Assembly: GCF_018619435.1 (NCBI RefSeq)
Contig: NZ_JAHFZF010000007.1
Coordinates: forward strand, 1 to 64,000
Length of the DNA stretch: 64,000 nt
Source: Rhodoferax sp. U11-2br
GTDB lineage: Bacteria; Pseudomonadota; Gammaproteobacteria; Burkholderiales; Burkholderiaceae_C
Direction: 5' to 3'
Shown piece by piece: positions 46,704-54,693 of the stretch (within the stretch, counting starts at the first letter, position 1; every line of letters starts with the position of its first letter). Under the pieces are notes generated by a model, which was given only the letters and a program-made list of their open reading frames with translations, ran no database searches and was not told the origin of the DNA. The position numbers and the translations under genes are program-made.

Positions 46704-47263
46704 GGGGTGGCACTCCCCCAGCCACGCAGCGGGTAGTCGGCTGGTGCATCCACCGGTGTGCCGTGTTCATGGCGGCTCAACACATGCCACAACAAGGCCG
46801 CACCCACATGGTCTTGCGGGTCCAGGCGGCGCAACTCACCCAGCATCAGCCGGGCCTCGTCCAGCTCACCCAGGCGCAGGTTGAGGTAGGCCAGTCCCTT
46901 GAGGGTGAACAGGTAAAAACGCACGGCAGCGTTGTGCCGAGTGGCCTCGTCACCGGGTGGCACATCGCCAAAGTCTGGCCCCAGCGCGGTGCGCGCAATG
47001 GCCAAGGCATTCTCGCCCATGCCCTTTGCCTGATTGATCTGATGACTATAAAAATAGTAGCGATACAAAGCAATCACCGGGGCCGGGTGGCGGGGCGCGG
47101 CGACACGCGCCTGCTCCAGCAGGGCCAGGGCCTGTTGTGGCTTGTCGCGGCAACGCCCTGCCTCGGTGATCAGTGCCTCGACCTGCGGGCTCAGGCCGCC
47201 ACCAATGACCCCGTCGGCAAAAACCGCCAGGTCATTGGCAAACTGCAGGCGGTCCGCAGGCAT
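46700..47263 (-). CDS. TPR-like helical protein in the nifB operon
   Basis: A 187-aa all-helical protein. Stretches such as DKPQQALALLEQARVAAP and LKGLAYLNLRLGELDEARLM look like tetratricopeptide repeats. ATG 47263 was chosen; a TTG lies upstream at 47323. It overlaps the LRV gene by 4 nt. No specific function recognised; probably an adaptor in the nif assembly pathway. Confidence 0.82.
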   Translation of the reverse strand: MPADRLQFANDLAVFADGVIGGGLSPQVEALITEAGRCRDKPQQALALLEQARVAAPRHPAPVIALYRYYFYSHQINQAKGMGENALAIARTALGPDFGDVPPGDEATRHNAAVRFYLFTLKGLAYLNLRLGELDEARLMLGELRRLDPQDHVGAALLWHVLSRHEHGTPVDAPADYPLRGWGSATP

Positions 47264-47279
47264 GGTGTGGGGGCCGCCG

Positions 47280-47687
47280 TCAGGACGGCAGCACAGGCGC
47301 CACCACCGGGCGACCCCGGCCAATCGCGCTGATGTTGATGTGTGTCACACCCGCCTGAGGGGCGCCCGCGCTGCTGCAGGCGCAGGCCTCCTTGTTGGGG
47401 TCGGTGAAACTCAATCCCGACTCGGTGGCGGTCTCGACAAAGTCCATGGTCAGGCCATTGAGCAACAAACGACTCTCAGCCGCCAGAAACAGGCGCACAC
47501 CGCCCACCTCACACAGCTGCTCGTCGGCAGCGGGCGCCAGCTGGGCGCTGAAGTCGCTGGAGTAGCCGGAGCAGCCACCCGGCATGACCGCCAGCCGCAG
47601 GCCTGCGCCTGCGCCCAGGCCAGAAAAGCGCACAACACGGTTGATGAATTTGGCTGCAGCAGGGGTGACGGTGAGGTTGGGCAACAT
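47280..47687 (-). CDS. HesB/IscA-type Fe-S carrier, nif-linked
   Basis: A 135-aa A-type carrier. The family's three cysteines are visible: one in MPGGCSGYSS (about 39) and the pair CAC (about 102-104), with TVTPAAAKFINRVVR at the N-terminus. A C-terminal extension of about 30 residues (GAPQAGVTHINISAIG) is typical of nifB-linked HesB-like proteins. Third A-type carrier in this window. Confidence 0.9.
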   Translation of the reverse strand: MLPNLTVTPAAAKFINRVVRFSGLGAGAGLRLAVMPGGCSGYSSDFSAQLAPAADEQLCEVGGVRLFLAAESRLLLNGLTMDFVETATESGLSFTDPNKEACACSSAGAPQAGVTHINISAIGRGRPVVAPVLPS

Positions 47688-47713
47688 GGCGGGGTGCTTT
47701 CAGAAAAATGGCG

Positions 47714-47908
47714 TCAGACTTCGGTGATGCAGTCGTCCACCGGACAGATGGCCACACACTGCGGGTCGTCAAAGTGGCTTTCGCAGTCGTTGCACTTCTT
47801 GGGGTCAATCGCGTAGATGCCGCTCTTGACGCGGATGGCGGCGTTCGGGCACACCGGCTCGCAGGCGTCACACGAGGTGCAGATGTCGGTGTTGATCTTG
47901 TGGGTCAT
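47714..47908 (-). CDS. fdxN: 2[4Fe-4S] ferredoxin, FdxN type
   Basis: A 64-aa ferredoxin with [13 protein letters not shown] (C-x2-C-x2-C-x3-C) and a second, longer-spaced motif [18 protein letters not shown]. This arrangement is typical of ferredoxins encoded right after nifB, needed for NifB-co formation. ATG 47908. Confidence 0.93.
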   Translation of the reverse strand: MTHKINTDICTSCDACEPVCPNAAIRVKSGIYAIDPKKCNDCESHFDDPQCVAICPVDDCITEV

Positions 47909-47945
47909 GGCTAATCTCCTGTCGGGTTGGCTAATGAAAAAAGGG

Positions 47946-49535
47946 TCAGGCGGCCAATGCGGTGTAGGCGCCCTGGCGGATGGCGGCGTCACCACGGTGC
48001 TGGTGCAACACGGCGCCACTGGCCACGCGGGCGCGGTAGTCGTTGAACCAGTCGAGCGCGGCTTTTTCGATGAATTCACCGACATAAGCGTCCACCGGCT
48101 CGACCCCGGCCAACATCAGCTCGTCACGCGGGCAGGCGCCGATCTTGGCCACCAGCACCGCGTGGCAGTCGTTGATGGCGCGCACCACCGAAGGCAGTTG
48201 CTCGTCGTCACCGGCGCCGCCCTGGCAGTACTGGTCCACCCGCCGGTGACCCACAAAATGGGCCTTGGCGGCTGAGACCTCATAGACCTGGAACTCGGTC
48301 ACATGACCAAAATGTTCGTTGACACGCCCGCCGCCCTTGGTGGCCACAGCCACCAGCACGGTAAGGTCCTGCGCGGCCTGCAGCGCACTAGACGCCGCCA
48401 GGGCCTGCTGTTTGGCGGCCTGCTGGGCGCTGCGCTCCTGCTCCACCTTGTCCTGGTAGGCCTTGCGTTTTTCGAGGTCGTAGACCACCTCCATCGCATC
48501 AAGCTTGTCTAGGGTGAACTCGTCGCTGCGGTCTTCACCGAGCAGGCCCACCGCGTCGGCGCGGCACTGGCGGCAGTGGCGCATCAGGTTGGCGCCGCCC
48601 ATGCAGGCATCCTGCACCGCTTTGAGTTCCTGGGCGCTGGGGCCGCGCTGGCCGGTCAGGCCAAACACGGTGCCGTGTTCGGGCTCGGAGATCAGCGGCA
48701 TGATGTTGTGCAGGAACGCACCGCGTTTTTTCACCTCGCGGTTCACATCCATCAGGTGCTGGTCATTGATGCCGGGGATCAGCACCGAGTTGACCTTGGT
48801 GAGCACACCACGTGCGGTGAGCATCTCCAGGCCCAGCATCTGGCGCTGGTGCAACACGGTAGCGGCCTCGATACCGGTCAGCCGTTTGTGGTTCCAGAAA
48901 ATCCAAGGGTAGATCTTGGCGCCGATCTCGGGGTCCACCATGTTGATGGTGATCGTCACGTGGTCAATGTTGTGCTGGCAGATCTCGTCCACCAGGTCGG
49001 GCAACGCCAGCCCGTTGGTCGAGAGACACAGCTTGATGTCGGGTGCCCTCGCTGTGAGCATGCGCATGGTGTCAAAGGTCTTCTTCGGATTGGCCAGCGC
49101 GTCGCCAGGGCCGGCAATACCGAGCACCGTCATCTGCGGGATGGCGCTGGCCACAGCCACCACCTTCTTCACAGCCTGCTCGGGCGTGAGCTTTTGCGAC
49201 ACCACACCCGGGCGCGACTCGTTGCTGCAGTCGTACTTGCGGTTGCAGTAATTGCACTGGATGTTGCAGGCTGGCGCCACCGCCACATGCATGCGAGCAA
49301 AGTGGTGGTGGGCTTCCTCGGAGTAACAGGGGTGGTTCTTGACCTTGTCCCAGACCTCGGCCGGCATGTCCTGCGGACCGTCGGACGAACCGCAACTGGC
49401 CTTGCCCTCACCCCCGGTGGTACTGCAGCCACCACCGTTTGAGGCCAGTTCGAGCTTGATCTTCAGAGGTTTGAGCTGACCCATGCTGACATAGGTCGTG
49501 CCGGGTTGGTTACCGGTGAGCGCGCTTGTTGGCAT
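47946..49535 (-). CDS. nifB: FeMo-cofactor biosynthesis radical SAM protein NifB
   Basis: Makes NifB-co, the [8Fe-9S-C] core of FeMo-co. 529 aa: a radical SAM motif [14 protein letters not shown] (C-x3-C-x2-C, about residue 90), [23 protein letters not shown] for auxiliary clusters, and a C-terminal NifX-like domain ([20 protein letters not shown], about 395 on). AAGGG precedes ATG 49535. It heads an operon of at least 13 genes down to 40963. Confidence 0.98.
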   Translation of the reverse strand: MPTSALTGNQPGTTYVSMGQLKPLKIKLELASNGGGCSTTGGEGKASCGSSDGPQDMPAEVWDKVKNHPCYSEEAHHHFARMHVAVAPACNIQCNYCNRKYDCSNESRPGVVSQKLTPEQAVKKVVAVASAIPQMTVLGIAGPGDALANPKKTFDTMRMLTARAPDIKLCLSTNGLALPDLVDEICQHNIDHVTITINMVDPEIGAKIYPWIFWNHKRLTGIEAATVLHQRQMLGLEMLTARGVLTKVNSVLIPGINDQHLMDVNREVKKRGAFLHNIMPLISEPEHGTVFGLTGQRGPSAQELKAVQDACMGGANLMRHCRQCRADAVGLLGEDRSDEFTLDKLDAMEVVYDLEKRKAYQDKVEQERSAQQAAKQQALAASSALQAAQDLTVLVAVATKGGGRVNEHFGHVTEFQVYEVSAAKAHFVGHRRVDQYCQGGAGDDEQLPSVVRAINDCHAVLVAKIGACPRDELMLAGVEPVDAYVGEFIEKAALDWFNDYRARVASGAVLHQHRGDAAIRQGAYTALAA

Positions 49536-49580
49536 GGAAACCCTTCATGCGGTCGACCGTGACCGCTTTGGGCTTGATTA

Positions 49581-49595
49581 GCGATATCCATGCCA
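49581..49595 (-). promoter_or_regulatory. Sigma54 promoter of nifB
   Basis: Minus strand TGGCAT-GGATA-TCGC, GG and GC in correct spacing, 46 bp upstream of nifB; two departures from consensus. Confidence 0.7.
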
Positions 49596-49624
49596 CGCCA
49601 AAACACCGGGTTTTGGCTGGATTT

Positions 49625-49640
49625 TGTCGGTTGTGACACA
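49625..49640. promoter_or_regulatory. NifA site, nifB proximal
   Basis: Perfect TGT-N10-ACA (TGT CGGTTGTGAC ACA), about 30 bp upstream of the -24 element, closer than usual. Confidence 0.65.
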
Positions 49641-49678
49641 CCCGACCCGGCGCGGCCAGAGCTACTTTGCGGGCGGCT

Positions 49679-49694
49679 TGTCAGTGATGCGACA
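49679..49694. promoter_or_regulatory. NifA site, nifB distal
   Basis: Perfect TGT-N10-ACA (TGT CAGTGATGCG ACA), about 84 bp upstream of the -24 element, the usual distance. Confidence 0.8.
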
Positions 49695-49720
49695 AAGCTG
49701 ACACAGCGCCGGACAGGGGT

Positions 49721-51310
49721 TCAGGCCTTGGTATGGAGGAAGCTGACGAACTCGCGGTCAGCGGACAGGATGTGGCGGGCCACCACTTCCTGGGTCAGGT
49801 ACACAAACAGGTCGCCGATCAACAAGTGGCCACTCTTGAACTGCGCCACCAGCGTGTGCCCTTGGGCCAGCAGCTCACGGTGCAGTTTGGCGTGCTCAGC
49901 CGCAGCGGGATAAGCAGACTGGAACAACAGCACTTCTTCTTCCAGAAAATGCTCCCCGATGTCGGCCACAAAAGCATCCATCCGGTCGGCCAGACTGGCT
50001 GCGTTCTGCCCGGACAGGATCAGCCCCAGGATGTCGTTCGCCTCGGCAAACAGTTTGCGGTGGTGTGTGTCCATGACCGCGTAGCCACTCTCATAACTGG
50101 CATGCCAGACCAGCTGCACCAGCTTGCCGGGTGCCGACGCCGTGTGTTTGCCCGTCTGCGCCAACCGCACCCGGTTGCGGCCTTCCTGTTTGGCAATGTA
50201 GAGCGCGGCGTCGGCCGCACTGAGCAGGCCGGACGCGTCCGCGTAATGCGCGTCCGCCATGGCCGCCACCCCCAAGCTCACGGTCAGCCGCCCCAAAGGC
50301 GACTTGGCGTGGGGCAGGTTCAGCCGCTCAACCGATTGGCGCACCGCCTCGGCCAGACGCAGGCCGTCCTGGGCCTGGGTGTTGGGCAGGATCAGCAGGA
50401 ACTCTTCGCCACCATAACGCGCCGCCAAATCTCCCGCGCGGCGCATGCCGGACTGGATCACCTCCGCAATCTGGCGCAGGCAGGCATCACCGGCCGGGTG
50501 GCCATAGTGGTCGTTGTAGAGTTTGAAGTGGTCGATGTCGATCATCACCAAGGCAAACGGCTGACCCGAGCGTTTGAACCGGGCCCACTCCTGGGCCAGC
50601 ACATGGTTCAGATGGCGGCGATTGGCCAGACCGGTGAGTTCATCCTGGGTGGCCAGCTGGCGGTTCTGGTCGTCGGATCGGTCCTTGGACATCAGCACAA
50701 AACCAATCGACAGCAGGACCAGGGTCAGCAACACCCCCAGCAAACTGATGACCTGAACCGGATTGCTACCGGTGGTGTCGAGCATCCCGACCAAGCCGGT
50801 GCGCATCACCTCCAGCACCCGAAAACTCAGCAGCGCCATGGCCATCACCAGCCCGGTCATCAGAAAGTACTGGCCACGCCCCGGGGTGTGGCGACGGCTC
50901 TGCAACATCAACCCCAAAGCCAAGCCGCCCTGGAACACCGAGATCAAACTGACCACCAGCGACCGGTAGGTGGCGTGCTCAAAAAGAAGCACAAAAGCCA
51001 CCGTCTCGGCCACCACCGGGCCCCAGATCAGCAGCCGGGGTGCGCGCCGCCGGTAAAACTCAAACAAGCCTTCGGCAAACAAGGCCCAGGCACTGGCCCG
51101 CAGCACAATGACCACCAACAAACCAGCAAACTGCCCCAGGTTGCCAACCTGGCTGAGAAACACATAAGACGCAATGTGCACCCCCAGCCCGGCAGCCCAG
51201 TACCGCATGCCATCACGCTGGTCCTGATGCGCCACCACAGCCACCGACAAGGCCAGCACGGTACCCGTTAGAACAATGACCAAAAGCAAAGTGTGGATGT
51301 CAGCTGTCAT
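49721..51310 (-). CDS. Membrane diguanylate cyclase with C-terminal hemerythrin domain
   Basis: A 529-aa protein. The N-terminus has about six to seven membrane helices, followed by a GGDEF domain with an intact active site GGEEF (AARYGGEEFLLILP) and an inhibitory I-site RxxD (RAGD) five residues before it. The C-terminal bacteriohemerythrin domain has the His/Glu/Asp ligands (MDTHHRKLF; EHFLEEEVLLF; EHAKLHRELL; ARHILSAD). It may make c-di-GMP in response to O2 or iron state. ATG 51310. It lies directly upstream of nifB, but on its own unit. Confidence 0.93.
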   Translation of the reverse strand: MTADIHTLLLVIVLTGTVLALSVAVVAHQDQRDGMRYWAAGLGVHIASYVFLSQVGNLGQFAGLLVVIVLRASAWALFAEGLFEFYRRRAPRLLIWGPVVAETVAFVLLFEHATYRSLVVSLISVFQGGLALGLMLQSRRHTPGRGQYFLMTGLVMAMALLSFRVLEVMRTGLVGMLDTTGSNPVQVISLLGVLLTLVLLSIGFVLMSKDRSDDQNRQLATQDELTGLANRRHLNHVLAQEWARFKRSGQPFALVMIDIDHFKLYNDHYGHPAGDACLRQIAEVIQSGMRRAGDLAARYGGEEFLLILPNTQAQDGLRLAEAVRQSVERLNLPHAKSPLGRLTVSLGVAAMADAHYADASGLLSAADAALYIAKQEGRNRVRLAQTGKHTASAPGKLVQLVWHASYESGYAVMDTHHRKLFAEANDILGLILSGQNAASLADRMDAFVADIGEHFLEEEVLLFQSAYPAAAEHAKLHRELLAQGHTLVAQFKSGHLLIGDLFVYLTQEVVARHILSADREFVSFLHTKA

Positions 51311-51658
51311 GCGCCTATTGTCCCGCAAGGCTGCTATGACATTTGAAGTCCATCACGTGTTGCCGGAATCTGGTGAAGCAGGAGGTTTTCGGGCCTGGAT
51401 GGTTTGTTTTATGGGATCGATCCCGCCTTGTGTGCGCTTCGTGACGCTCTGGCTTGGAAAACCGGGACAAGCTCAGATGGTTTGACCATTGTGGGTGGCA
51501 GGAGATGGGTAGGGGTTGGAACTCGATACAAGGAATCCAAAGGCAAGAAGAGGCAGACGACCGAGATGCAGCGCTTGCGGGCGTTCAAGCACGCGGTCCA
51601 GCGGGCTATAGTTTCCAGTTCTATACAACCTTAAATGTCCTTTTCTCGATCACAAACT
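51311..51658. other. Spacer without a supported gene
   Basis: 348 bp between the cyclase and GNAT genes. A 76-codon open frame (51404-51634, +) exists but has no ribosome site or recognisable product, and overlapping frames are equally open. No promoter or RNA gene was recognised. Confidence 0.5.
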
Positions 51659-52216
51659 ATGCTCTCTGACTTTCGTTTGAACACGACTCGCCTTGCGATT
51701 CGCCCGGTGACTCCGGCAGATCGCGACGATCTGGTGTCGTTAGAAGCGAGTCCAGAAGTAATGCAGTACCTCAACGGTGGGCGCCCGGTGCCTGAAGAGG
51801 GCCTAGCGGACAGCGATTTTCTGACGCCCCGAGGAACCGAAGCAGGGGTTCTCGCCGCACATGAAAGTGCAACAGGGCGGTTTGTTGGCTGGTTTGGTTT
51901 CTTTGACGAAGGTGTCCACAAAGGTCTGCGTACTGCTGAGCTCGGTTATCGCCTGTCTCTCTGGGCTTGGGGTCAGGGCTATGCGACGGAAGGAACCAAG
52001 GCCTTGATCGCTGCTGCCTTCGATCAATGGGGCTTCGATTGTGTACGGGCTCAGACGATGACGGTCAATTTAGGGTCGCGCCGGGTCTTGGAGAAAGCAG
52101 GTTTTCACCTCGTGGATACGGTGTTTCCTGACTTTCCAGACCCTGTACCAGGACAAGAGCAGGGCGAGGTGATCTATGAGATCCGGCGAGGAACAGTGGC
52201 CACGACGGAGTTGTAG
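51659..52216 (+). CDS. GNAT N-acetyltransferase (RimJ/RimL-like)
   Basis: A 185-aa acetyl-CoA-dependent transferase. Core pattern: TTRLAIRPVTPADRDDLVSL, ELGYRLSLWAWGQGYATEGT (acetyl-CoA loop around residue 98) and MTVNLGSRRVLEKAGFHLVD. Codon third positions look more AT-rich than neighbours, hinting at separate origin. Start 51659 fits the domain; 51635 is in frame upstream. Substrate unknown; no nif link seen. Confidence 0.88.
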   Translation: MLSDFRLNTTRLAIRPVTPADRDDLVSLEASPEVMQYLNGGRPVPEEGLADSDFLTPRGTEAGVLAAHESATGRFVGWFGFFDEGVHKGLRTAELGYRLSLWAWGQGYATEGTKALIAAAFDQWGFDCVRAQTMTVNLGSRRVLEKAGFHLVDTVFPDFPDPVPGQEQGEVIYEIRRGTVATTEL

Positions 52217-52647
52217 CGGGCTACTCACGACCCCGCGCGCTCATACGGTCCTGAGCGCGTTCCTTGACACTTCGGGTTAACTGGTTGCCTGTCTCGGACA
52301 CACAGCAACAGATTGCCTCTTCACGGCGCTTGCTTCGTGCAAGACAGACTGTGCCAACGTCAACCCTGCGTATTTAGTTACCGGGATAGAGCGTCGCCTC
52401 CGACCGCTAACAGCATCAAGCTGACTTGTCTCCACCTTCGCAGCATCCAGATGTGTTGAAGGCGGGTGGTGGGGTTGCCGGGCGCAGAACCCATTCGCGT
52501 GATGACGCAGACAGCACACCAACACGGGTGGCGACACCCGAACAAGCAGCCCACCCATGCCGTCGCCCGCGAGGGGGCCGGAGAACGGTAACCCCGCCGC
52601 CCGCCTGGCGCCACGCTAACCCAGCAGGCAAAAGCCAAAGATACTTC

Positions 52648-52698
52648 GTAATCAATAGCTACAAGCCCTTAATCCAAAAGGGTTTCAGGCCACTTTTA
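52648..52698 (+). repeat. Dispersed intergenic repeat family A, copy 4
   Basis: CAATAGCTACAAGCCCTTAA, then AAAAGGGTTTCAGGCCACTTTT; hairpin AGCCCTT/AAGGGTT. The preceding word CGCCTGGCGCCACGC (52602-52616) is shared with the copy at 54608. Confidence 0.75.
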
Positions 52699-52881
52699 AT
52701 GTCTAAGCTGCGCAGTAGCCTCTCACACTTTCGAGTCCAAACAACGGGCGTTCACCCAGCAGGGTGCCCATCACATTCAAGCGAAGCACCGCCTGAAACA
52801 AATGACAAGCTGCCCGCTGCCTGACCCCGGCGCGACTTGACCTAACGCAAACACCGGACAGAGTGAACCCCCCATACTCTC

Positions 52882-52895
52882 TAGGGTTTACCCTA
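52882..52895. promoter_or_regulatory. 14-bp palindrome upstream of the oadB-like gene
   Basis: TAGGGTTTACCCTA, perfect arms TAGGGT/ACCCTA with a 2-nt centre, 88 bp before the oadB start; a TTGACA lies at 52913. Possible operator. Confidence 0.4.
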
Positions 52896-52983
52896 TTCTC
52901 ACCGCGTCACTTTTGACAACGCCGGATGCGGCAGTTCGACTCACAAAGCCGTTGCTGATTCGTCCGGACAGATGGAAGCTGCC

Positions 52984-54153
52984 ATGGATCAACTACCGGT
53001 TTTCCTTCACGCCCTGCTCGACCAGACCGGGGTGATCCATTTCTCCCTGGGTAATCTGGTCATGATCCTGGTCGGTGCGACCATGATCTATCTGGCGATC
53101 ACCAAACACTACGAACCCTTGCTGCTGATCGGCATCGGTTTCTCGTGCATCGTCGCCAACGTGCCCGGCCCGCCGGACGATGTGCCGGGCGGACAGGCGA
53201 TCTCAGCACTGCTGTACGTGGTGAAAGAAGGCGGCCTGTTCCACTACGCCTACGAAGGTGTGGCCAAGCTGATCATTCCGCCGCTAATCTTTCTGGGCGT
53301 GGGTGCCATGACCGACTTCGGCCCGATGATCGCCAACCCCAAGCTGGTGATTCTGGGTGCGGGTGCCCACCTGGGCATTTTTGTGGCGCTGATTCTGGCA
53401 AAGCTGTTGGGCTTCAGCCTGGCCGAGGCCGGTGCCATTGGCATCATCGGTGGTGCCGATGGCCCGATGGCGATTTTTGTCACCATGAAACTGGCGCCCC
53501 ATCTGCTCGGGCCGGTGTCGGTGGCGGCGTATTCCTACATGGCGCTGATGCCGATGATCCAGCCACCCGTGATGCGCCTGCTCACCACCAAGGCCGAGCG
53601 CCAAATCAGCATGGCCGATCTGCGCAAGGTCACCAAACTCGAAAAGATCGCCTTCCCGGTGGTCATTGCCATTGTGGTCAACCTGTTCTTCCCGCCGGTG
53701 GCGCCCCTGATCACCATGCTGATGTTTGGCAACCTGCTCAAAGAAGTGGGTGTGACCGAGCGCCTGGCCAAAACCGCGGCCGGTGGCCTGATGAACGTCA
53801 TCATCTTGATCCTGACGGTGGCCATTGGCTCGACCATGGCCGCCGACAAATTCCTGACCTGGCAGACGCTGCAGATCGTGGGTCTGGGCCTGGTGGCCTT
53901 CATGTTTGGCACCGGTTCGGGCGTGGTCACGGCCAAGATCATGAACCTGTTCCTCAAGGTCAAGATCAACCCGCTGATCGGCTCGGCCGGCATCGCCTCG
54001 GTGCCAATTGCGGCGCGGGTCTCACACATCGTGGCGCATGAGGAAAACCCGAAGAACTTCCTGATCTACCACGCCATGGGCCCGAACCTGGCGGGGGTGT
54101 TTGGCACCGCGATCTCGGGCGGCATCATGCTGGCGCTGATTGGCGTGGTTTAA
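52984..54153 (+). CDS. Sodium-pumping decarboxylase beta subunit (OadB-like)
   Basis: A 389-aa membrane protein of the oxaloacetate/methylmalonyl/malonate decarboxylase beta family, which exports Na+ with decarboxylation of carboxybiotin. Visible: LIFLGVGAMTDFGPMIANPK, the signature IGIIGGADGPMAIFVTMKLA in the middle, and SHIVAHEENPKNFLIYHAMG near the end. ATG 52984 has GGAAG upstream; 52972 is in frame. No alpha (carboxyltransferase/biotin) subunit is nearby. Confidence 0.92.
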   Translation: MDQLPVFLHALLDQTGVIHFSLGNLVMILVGATMIYLAITKHYEPLLLIGIGFSCIVANVPGPPDDVPGGQAISALLYVVKEGGLFHYAYEGVAKLIIPPLIFLGVGAMTDFGPMIANPKLVILGAGAHLGIFVALILAKLLGFSLAEAGAIGIIGGADGPMAIFVTMKLAPHLLGPVSVAAYSYMALMPMIQPPVMRLLTTKAERQISMADLRKVTKLEKIAFPVVIAIVVNLFFPPVAPLITMLMFGNLLKEVGVTERLAKTAAGGLMNVIILILTVAIGSTMAADKFLTWQTLQIVGLGLVAFMFGTGSGVVTAKIMNLFLKVKINPLIGSAGIASVPIAARVSHIVAHEENPKNFLIYHAMGPNLAGVFGTAISGGIMLALIGVV

Positions 54154-54165
54154 GGAGCATCCCTC

Positions 54166-54552
54166 ATGACGACCGCCCTGATCCCCGACACGCTGCAAGG
54201 CGCCCTGATCCTCAGTTTGATCGACTTTTTGCTGAGTTTTGTGATCATTTCATTCATCGGGCTGCTGCTCACCGGCTTTCCGCTGCTCAACCGCGTCGCT
54301 GCCTGGCTGGACACACGCCGCAAGCTTGACAAGGTCAAAGTCACCACGCCCCAAGCGCCAGCCCCATCGGTGACGAGCCAAGACACGCCGGAGGAAGACA
54401 TCGCCGCCATCATGGCAGCCGTGGCCGCCGTGATCAAAGGTGAGCACCATATCTTGCATATCGGACCCACGCAGCATGGTGCCAACTGGGTCGCAGCAGG
54501 CCGTCAGGCGCAACACGGATCACACCAGCCACCACGCGTACCCGGACGGTGA
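54166..54552 (+). CDS. Sodium-pumping decarboxylase gamma-like subunit (OadG)
   Basis: A 128-aa small subunit: one N-terminal membrane helix (SLIDFLLSFVIISFIGLLL), a linker with Pro/Ala, and a C-terminal region EEDIAAIMAAVAAVIKG ending WVAAGRQAQHGSHQ, as in OadG/MmdD-type proteins. It follows oadB by 12 bp. It would tether and stabilise the missing alpha subunit. Confidence 0.82.
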   Translation: MTTALIPDTLQGALILSLIDFLLSFVIISFIGLLLTGFPLLNRVAAWLDTRRKLDKVKVTTPQAPAPSVTSQDTPEEDIAAIMAAVAAVIKGEHHILHIGPTQHGANWVAAGRQAQHGSHQPPRVPGR

Positions 54553-54607
54553 GTCCAGCCTGCGGTGGGGCCCTGTCCGCCTGGCGCCACGCAAAGCCAA
54601 GCGTTCA

Positions 54608-54672
54608 AAAACTACGTAAAAAATAGCTGCCAGCCCTTATTCAAAAAGGGCTAGAGGCCAATTCTGCTTATA
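54608..54672 (+). repeat. Dispersed intergenic repeat family A, copy 5
   Basis: AAATAGCTGCCAGCCCTTAT, then AAAAAGGGCTAGAGGCC; perfect hairpin AGCCCTT / AAGGGCT with a 6-nt loop. It lies between convergent oadG and nifA and may serve as a terminator. Preceded at 54576 by CCGCCTGGCGCCACGC, as in copy 4. Confidence 0.8.
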
Positions 54673-54693
54673 AAACAGCCTTGAGCCCAAGCC

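Larger units (their letters stand above)
52217..52983. other. 767-bp stretch without a supported gene
   Basis: I find no convincing coding region. It holds a 21-bp imperfect inverted repeat (arms 52460-52480 and 52586-52606, AGGCGGGTGGTGGGGTTGCC-like), a family A repeat (52648-52698) and a palindrome at 52882. It may be the residue of small mobile or decayed sequence. Confidence 0.6.

Noticed and set aside
49733-51271. Long open frame on the plus strand opposite the GGDEF/hemerythrin gene
   Set aside because: Low-complexity Gln/His-rich product, no start site, fully antisense to a real gene.
52217-52983. Integron attC-like or decayed transposase sequence near the GNAT gene
   Set aside because: I found no core sites, integrase or transposase fragment; only an inverted repeat and a family A repeat.
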